Source of the DNA: Phytophthora quininea
Taxonomy: Eukaryota; Oomycota; Peronosporomycetes; Peronosporales; Peronosporaceae
Direction of reading: 5' to 3'
NCBI GenBank assembly: GCA_011947345.1
Contig: JAAVTG010000102.1
Coordinates: 1-64,000, forward strand
Length of the DNA stretch: 64,000 nucleotides
Positions 46,976 through 56,895 of the stretch are shown in pieces. The position numbers were made by a program, and so were the translations under genes. How positions within the stretch are numbered: the first letter of the stretch is position 1; each line of letters starts with the position of its first letter. A model generated the notes under the pieces. That model was not told where the DNA came from and made no database searches. It saw nothing but the letters and a program-made list of their open reading frames with translations.

Positions 46976-46993
46976 GCTCATTCTTGAATTTGC
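46976..46993 (+). promoter_or_regulatory. Oomycete core promoter (Inr + FPR)
   Basis: GCTCATTCTTGAATTTGC lies 16-33 bp before the IBA57 start and matches the published oomycete initiator plus flanking element (GCTCATTYYNCAWTTT) with one mismatch. A CCAAT-type gattggct is just upstream. The 150-bp gap also serves the SLT11-like gene on the other strand. Confidence 0.75.
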
Positions 46994-47008
46994 GGCGGAC
47001 GTCACAAG

Positions 47009-48242
47009 ATGCCACTGCTGCGAGGCTCGGGCGTGGCGCGGCTGGCCAACCGCCGGCTCACGCAGCTGCAGGGCGCCGATGCGGCCAAGTTCATCCAGGC
47101 GGTGCTGACCAACGACATGAAGAAGGTGACGCGTCGCGGTGACGCGTTGTATGGCGCGTGCCTGAGTACCAAGGGCCGCATCGTAGGCGACTGCAGCGTG
47201 CTACAGCTGGCGGACGACGCTTTCCTGTTGGACTACGACGAGCTGGTGGTCGATGCGCTGCAGAAGCACTGGAAGCGCTACAAGCTGCGCATGAAGCTCA
47301 AGATCGAGGACAAGACGCAGCAGTTGGCGCTGTACCAGACGCTGCCGCCGCTGGTGGACGAGAGTAACGCTGCTGCGTCCACCACAGTCAAGGAGCTGGA
47401 CGAATTGCACACACTATATTCGGAGCAGGACAGTGTCGTATTTGCAGACCCCAGAGGAGACGCCTTCGGTGTGAGAGTGGTGGCCCCTGCGGACAAGACA
47501 TGTGAGAGATTTTAAAGTGGACATTGTGATGCCTCAATATGCTAATTTGTTCTGTTTGTGCTACAGTGAACCTGCCGGAGGGATATCATTTGCTGGATGC
47601 ACAGGCGTATACCGACCGGAGGATTGCTCTGGGAGCTGCGGAGGGGTGAGTTGGTATTTGTCTGGTGACGAGTTTTTGTTGACGAGTTTTATGGTTTGGC
47701 GTGCATTTAGACAAGAGTTGAGTGATGGCATCCCGCTGGAGAACAATTTGGACTTGCTGCAGGGTGTGTCTTTCCGGAAGGGGTGTTACGTAGGCCAGGA
47801 GTTGACGGCACGGACGCAGTTCAAAGGCAACATCCGAAAGCGGCTGGTGCCTGTGGCGCTGATCCCAGCGGAGCAGCAGGATGTGGTCAAGGCGCTTTCG
47901 GTATTGGCATTCAAACCGTTCAATGCGCCGTCGCATGGTGCGCTGCGTGCGTACTTAGCAGATCCCAAGGGCTGGAAGGATGCCAAAACACCTGAAGCCG
48001 GAGATAAGATCGTGCCGACTGGGGCATCAAAGGCCGTTGGAACGATTGTCAACGTCGGTCAGGATGTGAGCAGCGCGGTTGCAATGATGCGTCTTGGCAG
48101 CCTTCTCCCATCGGAGTCGGAAGACGGTGAGGTTGTCCCTCAGATGCAGTTTTCAACGCAAGACGGCGCTTTCCACGCCGTGCCGTACCAACCGTCATGG
48201 TGGCCCGAACTAGATTTCAAGACGGGGAAAATGGTGCTCTAG
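47009..48242 (+). CDS. Iron-sulphur cluster assembly factor IBA57 (YgfZ/GcvT family), mitochondrial
   Basis: Folate-fold protein needed for late 4Fe-4S cluster assembly in mitochondria. The diagnostic motif [12 protein letters not shown] is at about 47785. The N-terminal [29 protein letters not shown] is typical. Two introns (about 47503-47566 and 47648-47709) join DKT to [15 protein letters not shown] and AAEG to [19 protein letters not shown]. The start ATG 47009 is followed by a basic stretch ([13 protein letters not shown]) that may serve import. C-terminal part KRLVPVAL and GTIVNVGQD is complete. No frame break. Confidence 0.88.
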
Positions 48243-48411
48243 TAAACGCAACGGCATTCGACGTTGTGATGCAGCTACAGTAACCAGCGAGAAAGGTTGA
48301 AGATTTTGATCAGCTGTAGGACAAAGAGTTAATGTGCATCATTCCAAACAAGGATTCGACGAGAATTCTATCTATTTAGACAAGGTACCAGCAAAAGAGG
48401 CTTGCCTAGAG

Positions 48412-49331
48412 TTATTCAGGCCTAAACTTGTTGTTCTTCTTCATCTTCTCCACCAGCTGGCGGTCTTCCTCAAACCGTTCTCGCAGCGTCTTGAGCTCTG
48501 CACAAAACATCAACACAACAAGAACGTTATTAGCATTGCCGTAAAATGAACAACCACCTTGCAAATGGTCACGCACGGTCGCGCTTCCTCTCGCGGGTCT
48601 GGAATCGGTAGAAGTTGTCGAGCTCCTTGCTCTTCTGTTTCTTTGCCGGTCTGGCCACACCCTCTTCACTCTGCACAACGCTGCGCTTCTTGGTGTTCAC
48701 CACAGTCTGGAAACCATCGTCATCCACCTGGTTCTTCAGATCCTCACGACGTTGCTTGTCTTCTTCCTCTTCAGCATCAAATTCGGCCATGTAGCGATCC
48801 GCAGTCGCCTTCACAACCGACAAACCAGGGCGGTTGCGTCGGTACTTGGCCGCATAAGCTGTTGCAGCAACCAAACTATCAATACAACAACAACGACACC
48901 AAATAAAACAGCATTAACTCACCCTGCAGACCGCTGGGTTTGTCCGGAGCCGGCGTCTTTAGTGCATCCACCTTGAGCACTTTATCGAGCGATTCCTTGG
49001 CTTTAAACACCACGTGGGCCGTCCTGGAAGTGTTCTCTTCACTCTCTACTTCCTCATCTTCATCACCGCCTTCGTAGAGACCCGAGGACCCCGCAATAAC
49101 GTGCTGGATTGCGCCCACAGGCTCCAGACACGCTCGCAGCCATTCCTCGGACACTGTGTGGGGCAGATTCACAAAGTATGCAGTGCGACCAGAGGCTAGC
49201 ACGGACTCTCCGTTGGCCTCCGCGTTCGTGGGCTTGCTGTCGTGTTTCTTGGCGTAAATAAAGCGGGAGAACGCGCTGTGGGGCAGCGGCAGCGCGATGG
49301 CATGGTAGCCGCCGACCAGCGGAGACGCCAT
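48412..49331 (-). CDS. Ribosomal RNA-processing protein RRP7
   Basis: Nucleolar factor for 18S rRNA maturation. Start ATG 49331 (MASPLVGGYHAIALPLP). An RRM-like part has TAYFVNLPHTVSEEWLRACL. The C-terminal RRP7 domain has DNFYRFQTRERKRDQL, RERFEEDRQLVEKMKK and ends in KFRPE. Introns at about 48885-48923 onward (gtgagtta) and 48490-48575 (gtgcgtg) keep frame. Tail to tail with IBA57 (170 bp) and head to head with PI31 (102 bp). Confidence 0.85.
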
Positions 49332-49433
49332 TGTTGAAATTGAGCTTTTGACTGGTGGAAAACTTTGATGGTACACGGTACCGATCGAAGAATTGAAGCC
49401 ACATTTTTTCCTCGTAGTTCTCTTTTTGATACC

Positions 49434-50856
49434 ATGGCCGAGCAGCTCCAACGGGACCGAGACGCGCTGCGAGAGGCGATCAACGCCGTCTCCAGCGAGC
49501 AACTCAAGGTACAGCGCATATATATATAAAGTTTACGATATGAAGGTTACTAAATTTCTGTATTTGTCGTTGGTAGACGCACATGTTGGCGGCGTTGAAC
49601 GCGTTTGAGTCAAACTCCAGTGGATCTGCAAGTGGTACAGCTGCGCTGCAACCGACTGAGGAGGACGAGGTGGTGAAAACTCTACGGGAGAAGGATGTGA
49701 ATGTGCAAAAGCCACGAGATGCGCTGTTCCTGGCGGTGCACGCGCTGCTACTGGAAGCTGGTAAGAGGAATGCTGAGGATACTGTATATTTTTGTTGGCG
49801 GTGTGCTGATCCGAACTTTATTTGACTAGGCTACAAATTAAACAAGGAAGCGGGATCGGAGTTTGAGCTGCCTGAAAATTGGGATGCCAATAGTGCCAAC
49901 GGGTTGTTCGCTGTTGCTTACGTGCACCCCAACGACGACTCGATCAAGTTCTCGCTGCAGGTTTGGGTTTGCTGGAGTGTTGTTATATCTAGTGATTTCA
50001 CTCACGCAAGAATTTTATTGTGGTGTCGATAGGGGCTATTTGTTGGCGGGAAGTTTGAAGTCTATATTTCGGACGACAAGGACCACACGCAGTCGAAGGA
50101 ACTGAGGTGAGAAGAAGGGTTTGTTTTGGTTGTGGGTTAAAATCGGGAGCTAACTCGGAAATACAACAAGTGTGGACAAATTTATTGCTCAAGGAGAAGT
50201 GGCAACGCCTGCAGCAGCTGAAAGCGTTCTTCAGAATGTGAAGGTGCTGCGAGAGCTTTTACACCATTTGCCGCAGGTTTGCGCCCTGCCAAGAAGAAAC
50301 CTGCCACACCCGCCCCTACTAGTCCGCTTGTTCGCCCGCCGCAGCCAGGTTTAGATAGTCGAGACTATCCATATGGTGCGCCTCCACCGTTCGCCATTCC
50401 TCCCGTAAGTCACTTTAACGGCCGTCGTAGAGATCATCTAACAAGTGATCCTTGGAATGTTTAGATTGGAGGAGGCGACGTTTTCCTCCAGGCCTCGGAG
50501 GTGGCAATCCAGACATGCTCGTAGGCCCTCGTCATCCAATGTTTGGCCGTCGCAGTGATCCATCCGCAGGTCCTGTGCCTGGCGCCCGGTTCGATCCGTT
50601 CGGACCGTCGATTGATCCTCTCGGTCCTTCCGGATTCGGCCGCCCTCCATCTCGCGGCCCGGCTCCAAGAATGCCATTTGGTGGACCAGGTCCCGATCAT
50701 TTGCGCATGCCACGGGATGACGACGAGATGGACCCCTTCGGTGGACGTGACGGTCGTGGTGGAGGCGGCTTCTCGCAGCCGTTCGGTTCCAATCACGCAT
50801 TCTTTAAGACCGCTGATTTTGAACGTGAAGGTATTTACCAGCAAGACAAGCAATGA
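49434..50856 (+). CDS. Proteasome inhibitor PI31 (PSMF1)-like protein
   Basis: N-terminal FP domain: DALFLAVHALLLEAGYKL, FAVAYVHPND, IKFSLQGLFVGGKFEVYISD. The C-terminal half is Pro/Gly/Arg-rich with PPGLGGGNPDMLVGPRHP and DPFGP repeats, as in PI31. PI31 binds the 20S proteasome and carries or inhibits it. Five introns of about 60-75 bp; one holds a (TA)n run at 49512-49523. The chain ends in QQDKQ, with no HbYX tripeptide. Start ATG 49434. Confidence 0.85.
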
Positions 50857-51169
50857 GGTGATACAGAATGGTAAATGTCGATGCTCAACAAACTTATATA
50901 ATGCTGCGTTTTCTCTACTTCTTTGATCATAAATGTTCGGCCGCGGATGCTGATACAATCTCATCGAGTTTTGTAAAAAAAATAGTGGCCGTCCTCCACT
51001 AAAGAGGACCCAATAAGTGTTCTTGAAACACTGAAGAGATGAGAGTGGAACCTTCAAAAGATGTATTTGGTTGTTGAAGCCTGTTTCGACATTGGTTCCC
51101 GTCGACCGTCGAAGGCTCCACGTGTACGAGTATTGTCTACGAGCGAACTCTGTCGGAGAGATCGCTGGT
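50857..51169. other. Gap between PI31 and repeat protein
   Basis: About 310 bp between two stops. I see no gene. Confidence 0.3.
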
Positions 51170-51882
51170 CTACGCCGACTGCTTCTGTGCGGTAGCAATG
51201 GAGCCCTTCTGCTGGGCACTGCCTCCATTCTGGCCGCTGTTGTTGCTTTCGTTGGTCTGCTTTCCTTGGCCGCCGTTATCACCGTTCTGGTTGTTGTCAC
51301 CACCCTCTTGGTTGTTGTTGCCACCATTCTGGTTGTCGTTGCCACCCTCCTGGTTGTCGTTGCCACCCTCCTGGTTGTCGTTGCCACCATTCTGGTTGTC
51401 GTTGCCACCCTCCTGGTTGTCGTTGCCACCATTCTGGTTGTCGTTACCGCCCTCCTGGTTGTCGTTACCGCCCTCCTGGTTGTCGTTGCCACCATTCTGG
51501 TTGTCGTTACCGCCCTCCTGGTTGTCGTTACCGCCCTCCTGGTTGTCGTTGCCACCCTCCTGGTTGTCGTTGCCACCATTCTGGTTGTTGTCACCACCCT
51601 CTTGGTTGTTGTCGCCACCCTCCTGGTTGTTGTTGCCACCGTTCTGGCCGTTCACGTCATTCTTGTCCCCCGATGTCTGGGATCCCTCGTTTTGATTGTT
51701 GTTGGCACCACCGCCGTGGGTCGGCGAATTCTGGCCTGCCTGGGTCGCACCGCGAAGGCCCCCACCTCCCCGAGGCGACGCTCAGCAACTCCTCCAGTCG
51801 ACAAGCTGACTTCAGCGTTGGTGGGCACAGCGGTGAAAGCGATGACGGTGGCAACCAGCGCGATGACGTTGAAAATCTTCAT
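51170..51882 (-). CDS. Secreted Asn/Gln/Gly-rich heptapeptide-repeat protein
   Basis: The first 23 residues (MKIFNVIALVATVIAFTAVP then TNA) form a clear signal peptide. A short Gly-rich linker follows. Then come 17 copies of a seven-residue unit, mostly GGNDNQE or GGNDNQN (51300-51660), and a Ser/Gln tail. One base is missing at the C4 run near 51770 (G4 on the coding strand), where the signal frame passes into the repeat frame. Total about 237 residues. It could be a cell-wall or extracellular matrix protein. I see no RxLR-EER pair, so I do not call it an effector. Confidence 0.65.
51296..51660. repeat. 21-bp coding minisatellite, about 17 units
   Basis: Tandem 21-bp units with sense GGTGGCAACGACAACCAGGA or AA variant. 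E-type and N-type units alternate in an irregular higher-order pattern, as expected for unequal exchange. Confidence 0.85.
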
Positions 51883-52158
51883 GGTGGTGGTGGGTTCTTA
51901 AGTTGGTGTTGGTCTTGCTTGGCAAATTAAAAAGTGAGCTCTGATCAATCGCTGCTGTACGAGTTTTAGTAGATCGTCACGTGAATTTCCTCACCGAAAG
52001 CCTTTACCACCGCACCCTTCGTCACACGCTGAGCAAGGCCCCAAATCCCATGCTCACCAAAACCTTTTGTCTTTGAGTGTCGTTGTGGATGTACACATCA
52101 TCGCCATGGCATCCGTAGAAATGTGTGTGGGGCTATCCGTCTTTCACGGGAGAAATTA
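51883..52158. other. Promoter side of the repeat protein up to the Mutator element
   Basis: About 275 bp upstream of the secreted repeat gene. No gene seen. Confidence 0.3.
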
Positions 52159-52167
52159 TCGTGCTCG
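52159..52167. repeat. Left 9-bp duplication of the Mutator-like element
   Basis: TCGTGCTCG, matching TCGTGTTCG at 53751-53759 with one mismatch. Confidence 0.7.
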
Positions 52168-52267
52168 GGATATGTATTGGCTAGGCCCTCAAAAGGCGCA
52201 ATAAAGCTTGAGACGTCCCTCAAAAGAATCCTGCGCTGGGATTGGCCAAAAAGGAGGCACGTTGAAG
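52168..52267 (+). repeat. Left terminal inverted repeat of the MULE
   Basis: Begins GGATATGTATTGGCTAG; reverse complement of 53650-53750 at about 97% identity. Confidence 0.85.
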
Positions 52268-53649
52268 GCGAAGACTTCCGAAACAAGCTGCGCTGGTGCC
52301 TCGGGCGACATGCGCAGTAGTTAGGCGACGTGCAATGGCTAAAGAATGTCGATGTGTCGCTAACGCGTTGCACAGCAGTTGCTACGGTGTCTACCGACAC
52401 TGGTGAACGCGCGAGGTTGGCGTGGATGTGTGGCACTTCACAGTAACACCGAAGTTTGGTGGAGCTGGGCAGGGAACGCGATGGGAGTGAGGAAAGTTGA
52501 AGTCGGCGCAAAGATGATGTAGCTACAGGACCAAGACCAGTTTGGCTGACAGATCGTGCTTGTGGCCGAAGTTGTTTGCAGACCGCTTCCGTGCGTCTGC
52601 AGCACAAGTTCTGTTAGAGGTTATGGATGAAAATAGCATGGATGTCAACGACAACATCGAATCATTCGACACTTAATTTCGCCTTCTAGTCTACCCCGTT
52701 CAGCTCTCTTTAGCATCGCCATGGCTGCTCCCAGGATTGACATGCTTAAGCTGTACGGTCGATGCGAGCTAACCGAAAACGTACATTTTCCGGACGTGAT
52801 TATTTCCAAGGAGTTTGTGGAGGATTTCGCGTTGAATGCTGGTTTTTAGGTCCGCCTAAAGAAGGCTGGTACCTACCGGAAGATGTGTTGCCTTGGTTGT
52901 CGCGATAACGATGACGGAAGCAAAGCCGCGTGTGCTTGATATGTTTGCTTTTCGATGAAGCGGCCGTCGCAAGCAAAGCCCACCAGCAAGCCGCGTCTTA
53001 CTAAACGGGCGCTCATTCCCGCCGGCGCATGGTACGTCTGTCAGATGAACTTAGAACATATTCAAGGATGTTCCAGCCTTGGTCGTCCAAACCCGAACGA
53101 TCGTTAGATTACCCAGTTACGTGGATTTAAGGCGGCAATGCAGGAAGGTCTTCCTTCTTCAAAAATTCGTGTTGAACGCAGTGTAATGGAAATCGATGGC
53201 ATATATATAAAAACCAAACGTGCTATGGTTTATCGTGCCATGACGACTTACAGAATCAATTTTAAGAGTTGCGGAGCTACAGAATTCGACTTACTCCCCA
53301 GTTTTTAGGCAACTTCGCGATGAAAATCAAGACTCCCGTGTTTGTCTCCAATTGGATTCAAAGGGACGGTTTTTCAGACTTTTCCTCTCATTAGGCAGTG
53401 TTGTGGGAATTCAGGATGAGCTGTTGCCTGTTTGGGAGTGTGATGGAACGTTTATGCTACATTCTGAGTACAATGGAGTGTGTTTGACACTACTTGCGAA
53501 AGATGGAAATAAGAATATTATTCCCGCTGCTGTTGCATATATTCACAAGGAAACCGTGGATAATTTCGCCTGGTTCTTTAGCAATTGTGTGGCAAGTGGT
53601 CTACGTTTACATGATCTCATTAAACTCCCGCAGGTTGGTCGAACGGCAG

Positions 53650-53750
53650 CTTCAACGTGCCTCCATTTTTGACCAATCCCAGCGCAGGATTCTTTTGAGG
53701 GACGTCTCAAGCTTTATTGCGCCTTTTGAGGGTCTAGCCAATACATATCC
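53650..53750 (-). repeat. Right terminal inverted repeat of the MULE
   Basis: Ends CTAGCCAATACATATCC; pairs with 52168-52267. Confidence 0.85.
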
Positions 53751-53759
53751 TCGTGTTCG
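53751..53759. repeat. Right 9-bp duplication of the Mutator-like element
   Basis: TCGTGTTCG; see the left copy at 52159-52167. Confidence 0.7.
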
Positions 53760-53777
53760 TCGTCCATGTCGGTGACA

Positions 53778-54250
53778 TGTTATAATACTGGGTCCCCGTC
53801 AACAATTCAATCCTCTCCTTGAAGCTCTGCCTCCTGTCTTGCGCGTGCTGCGATGAACGAGAACTTTTTGCCACGAGGTAGTCTTTGTCTTGGTGGTGAG
53901 TTGAATCGTCCCCACTATTATACACGAGAGCCCTCGGCAGATTGAGTATCGGGCCTTTTGCGAGTCTGGTAACCTGGTTAGGCTGACCCTGACCCAGACC
54001 GCCGCATAGAACACTGAGCACAGCGAGCGCGAGGCTCACTAAAGAGCGATCACCTTCTGCCAACGCCCGCCGATTAATCGGGGCTGTCCAAGCAAGCGAG
54101 CGAACGCGAGCGCTTCGATCCTGTTGAAACTGCGCAGTGTCAAGCATCACACTCGTCCACGTGGAGGTCCAGCATAGAGGCCCAAGAGTTCAACCCAGTG
54201 GGATATCCATTGAATACACTGTCACTCGGCTATTTGTCTCCTATCTGACA
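53778..54250 (-). repeat. Candidate solo or 3' LTR
   Basis: On the minus strand it starts TGTCAGATAGG and ends CAGTATTATAACA, a TG...CA pair. A purine-rich tract (GGAGAGGGGG near 54278-54287) lies just upstream of it on the minus strand, where a polypurine tract would be. TGACA stands at 53773-53777 and again at 54246-54250, which may be a 5-bp duplication if the LTR is taken as 53778-54245. Only one copy is in the window, so this stays a candidate. Confidence 0.4.
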
Positions 54251-54984
54251 CATCTCTACCTATAGCCCTCCGGCACCCCCTCTCCAAGTGTTCCAACAGA
54301 TCCGATTGTTTTTCAGCCACCGCGTCTGGCCGAAGCTGAGGAACTTAGCGTAAGGGTGATCTAACCGAGCCATCCCATCCAACAGGAACCGAGACGGTAA
54401 AGGCTTCCAACTCTCGGATTGCTTGATGATGCGGCTATTACGTTGACGGTGGCGGTCATTTTTCGTGTCGGAGATCGCTTGGCCAGCTTGTATTCGCAGC
54501 GGTAAAGTAGCGTTCGCATACGTCGAATCTGTCCCGCAGACGCGCAGGCAAGCAAGGTGCGAGTGAGGAATTCCTAGGCGGACTGCTTGAGCGGTGAATT
54601 TCACGACCTGGTTGGTAACCAATTCGAAGGGGTTTCAACGCCATGTCATCGCACAGTCCAGCGTAGAAATACGGATTCCTCTCGATCGCTGCCGGGCAAG
54701 CTTCGTCGCAAACGAGCGGTGACAATCGCTTTTGCCGTTCGCTATGCATCGTAGTTCATCAAGAAGTTTATCAACTCCCAGTCTCGAATGAACGATCACA
54801 CAGCGACGAAGTTGTTCGGCAACTATCGCTGCAGGCCACTGCATCGTTGATATCTTGGCGCGGCGAAGGATAAAATCGAGCCTGGAAAGTCATATGGTAA
54901 TCGCTCCAGTCCTCATTGCTCTTGGATTCTGCATCCGGGATGCAGCCAAATTGTCATTTTGAACATTTTGGTAATTCCTCGAAA
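54251..54984. other. Unassigned region, perhaps retroelement interior
   Basis: About 730 bp. Minus-strand frames at 54260-54844 are open but show no domain I know. Their place beside the LTR-like repeat suggests a retroelement fragment. The last part must hold the promoter of the TPR gene (CTCATTGCTCTTGG near 54914 resembles an initiator). Confidence 0.3.
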
Positions 54985-56827
54985 ATGGAGTCCGGTCTCC
55001 ACGAATCGATCGCCGCGCTTGTTGCAGGGATCACCGACACCAACCAGAGCGATGACAGCGTCCGCATAGAGCATCTGCAGCGTCTGAGCATGCGGTTCTC
55101 ATCGGGGTGTCTCCGGACGACGTCGCACTCGTCGATTCATTTGCGACCATCCTCTTATCAGGTCAATTGCAAGCTACAGACGACGACGACGCGTCGGATC
55201 TGCACGCCGCCAAATGGCAATTGCTCTCCAAGGTGTTAAGTGCCGACGGAATTCAAGTGCCTACGTCGGAGCAGCAGCTTCAGTCGGCGTTGACCTTGAT
55301 GCTCAAAGACAGATTCGTCTCCAGTGAAGTGCTGACTGCAATGGCTCAATGGCTGGAGGAGTTTTGCAATAAAACCGAGGACGTTAATCTGCTGGATATC
55401 AAAGGAGAGCAGGACGGTACCTTTATCGAGGTTATCAAGCAGATGTACGTGACGCTGAGTGGGAGTCTACTTCGACTGCAGCTCACGGCTGCCTTGACAA
55501 AGCTAATCCAGTCGAAGGAGCACGCCAAGAAGATCATCCGTGCTGGAATACTGCGCAGTCTGCTGCAGATTTCTTTAGAGCAGGTGGAGGACACGGTTTT
55601 GCTGCAGAATTTTGTCGTGATCGGTGTTCGTGTCGCCTCGTTCGTTTGCTTTAAAACTCTAGAGTTGAAGAAGTCCACAGACGCAGCCGAGAAACTACGC
55701 GTGGCTTGTGAAGTCGTCGTTGCGCTCATGCTAAGTGGAGTGTCCATCGCTTTTGGCGAAGGAGTTCGTCTGTTGCAATTGTTGGTCGAGAACACAGCGT
55801 GTCGATCTGTGCTGCCTGTAATTCCTGATCTGCGTGGCGCATTGGAGAAGGCCCACACGCTGGCAAGATTGAAAGACAACAAGCTTGCACACGATGCATA
55901 CCTGAGAGACCTATGCGATACACACTATCGTTTGTTAAGCCCTGAGATCGATACGTACGAGAGGGAGCACGGAAGTCTCGTAGGGCTACCTGCAGATTGT
56001 GATGCGCCTTCGACCAGCAGTACGGGAGATGGCAACCTCGATCAAGCATTGCGTAGTGCTACCGACTGCAAAGCGCATGGGAATCAGCTCTTCCGTCGAG
56101 GTAACTTTCCCACTGCTCGCTCGTTTTACCGGCGAGCCGTGACCATTCTTCGTGCTGCGCAACTCCAAGAAGAAGCAGCTTTGCGGACGCTTCCAGCGGA
56201 TCAGCTTTTAAGTCGTTGCAGCATTGGAGCTAGCGTGCAAGTTTGCTCTCGTCACGGTAATGACTGGCAAGACGCGATGGTCTCGGATGTCGAAGGTGAC
56301 GGATCTTCGAGCCAAGTTGAGGTGCTGTACGATGCTGGAGATCGAGAAGACGAATGGGTTTCAATTTCGCGCGTTCGACTGCGCATGAACACGACGCTGC
56401 TGAATGCGTTCGGAGACCTAGCAGTGGACTGCTCAATGAACATGGGCAAGGCGTTTTCCGCCTTGGGCGACTATGACCAGGCTGTGGAATGTTTCTCGCA
56501 TGCTCTAGCTCTGCGTGGCGGCACTCTCATCGCAGCTCTGTACAACCGCGGCGTGGCTAACATGGCACGACGTGATCTCACAGCTGCGCAACAAGATCTT
56601 TGGAGCGCAAATCAACAGTGTCGAGTTCAGCAGAAGAGCAGCAGCAGTGGTGGAGGTAGCAAGACGAATGAGAGAGATGAGAAGCAGCTGTGTGTCCTGC
56701 ACAAGCAGATCGTGTTGGCCTACAAAAACTCCAGCAAATGCACGCCAACAAGAAGCGCCTGGACAAGAAGGTCATCAAGCAGATGGTCAAATACTTGTCG
56801 ACGATTCCAGGTTTTCAAGAAGAGTGA
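54985..56827 (+). CDS. TPR protein with embedded Tudor-like segment
   Basis: About 615 residues. The first 300 are helical and resemble Armadillo/HEAT repeats. A TPR pair follows (DCKAHGNQLFRRGNFPTARS and FSALGDYDQAVECFSHALAL), split by a strand-rich insert, GASVQVCSRHG...MVSDVEGDG...VLYDAGDREDEWVS, that looks like a Tudor or agenet fold. The last residues, KKLQQMHANKKRLDKKVIKQ then MVKYLSTIPGFQEE, come into frame when one base is added near 56725. Another is needed at the G4 run near 55112. The pattern suits a chaperone cofactor or scaffold; I cannot name an orthologue. Confidence 0.65.
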
Positions 56828-56895
56828 GTAGATGGACGCAGCCTGCTCACGACATTAAACGGTTAATGGGGTATCCCTTCGTGACGTAGTGCTGG

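Larger units (their letters stand above)
52168..53750. mobile_element. Mutator-like (MULE) deletion derivative with 100-bp inverted repeats
   Basis: Inverted repeats at 52168-52267 and 53650-53750 differ by two substitutions and one indel, and a 9-bp duplication borders the element. The inside holds a broken transposase (about 52721-53640): ATG at 52721, a stop after about 42 codons, and later pieces including VWECDGTFMLHSEYNGVCLT and VDNFAWFFSNC, the MULE core with its first catalytic Asp. The rest of the core is missing and the right repeat follows at once, so it cannot move itself. Confidence 0.8.

Noticed and set aside
51170..51882. RxLR-type effector call for the secreted repeat protein
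   Set aside because: RRLG near residue 36 is only a partial match and no EER follows.
51071..51901. A 276-codon plus-strand frame with LVVVATLL repeats that looks like a membrane protein
   Set aside because: It is the antisense of the 21-bp minisatellite; the minus strand has the signal peptide and sensible composition.
52098..52607. Minus-strand frame of 169 codons over the left MULE repeat
   Set aside because: It crosses from host DNA through the inverted repeat and has no domain; chance frame.
53778..54622. A host gene on the minus strand from 54622 to 53734
   Set aside because: Open frames here have no domain and overlap an LTR-like repeat with TG...CA ends.
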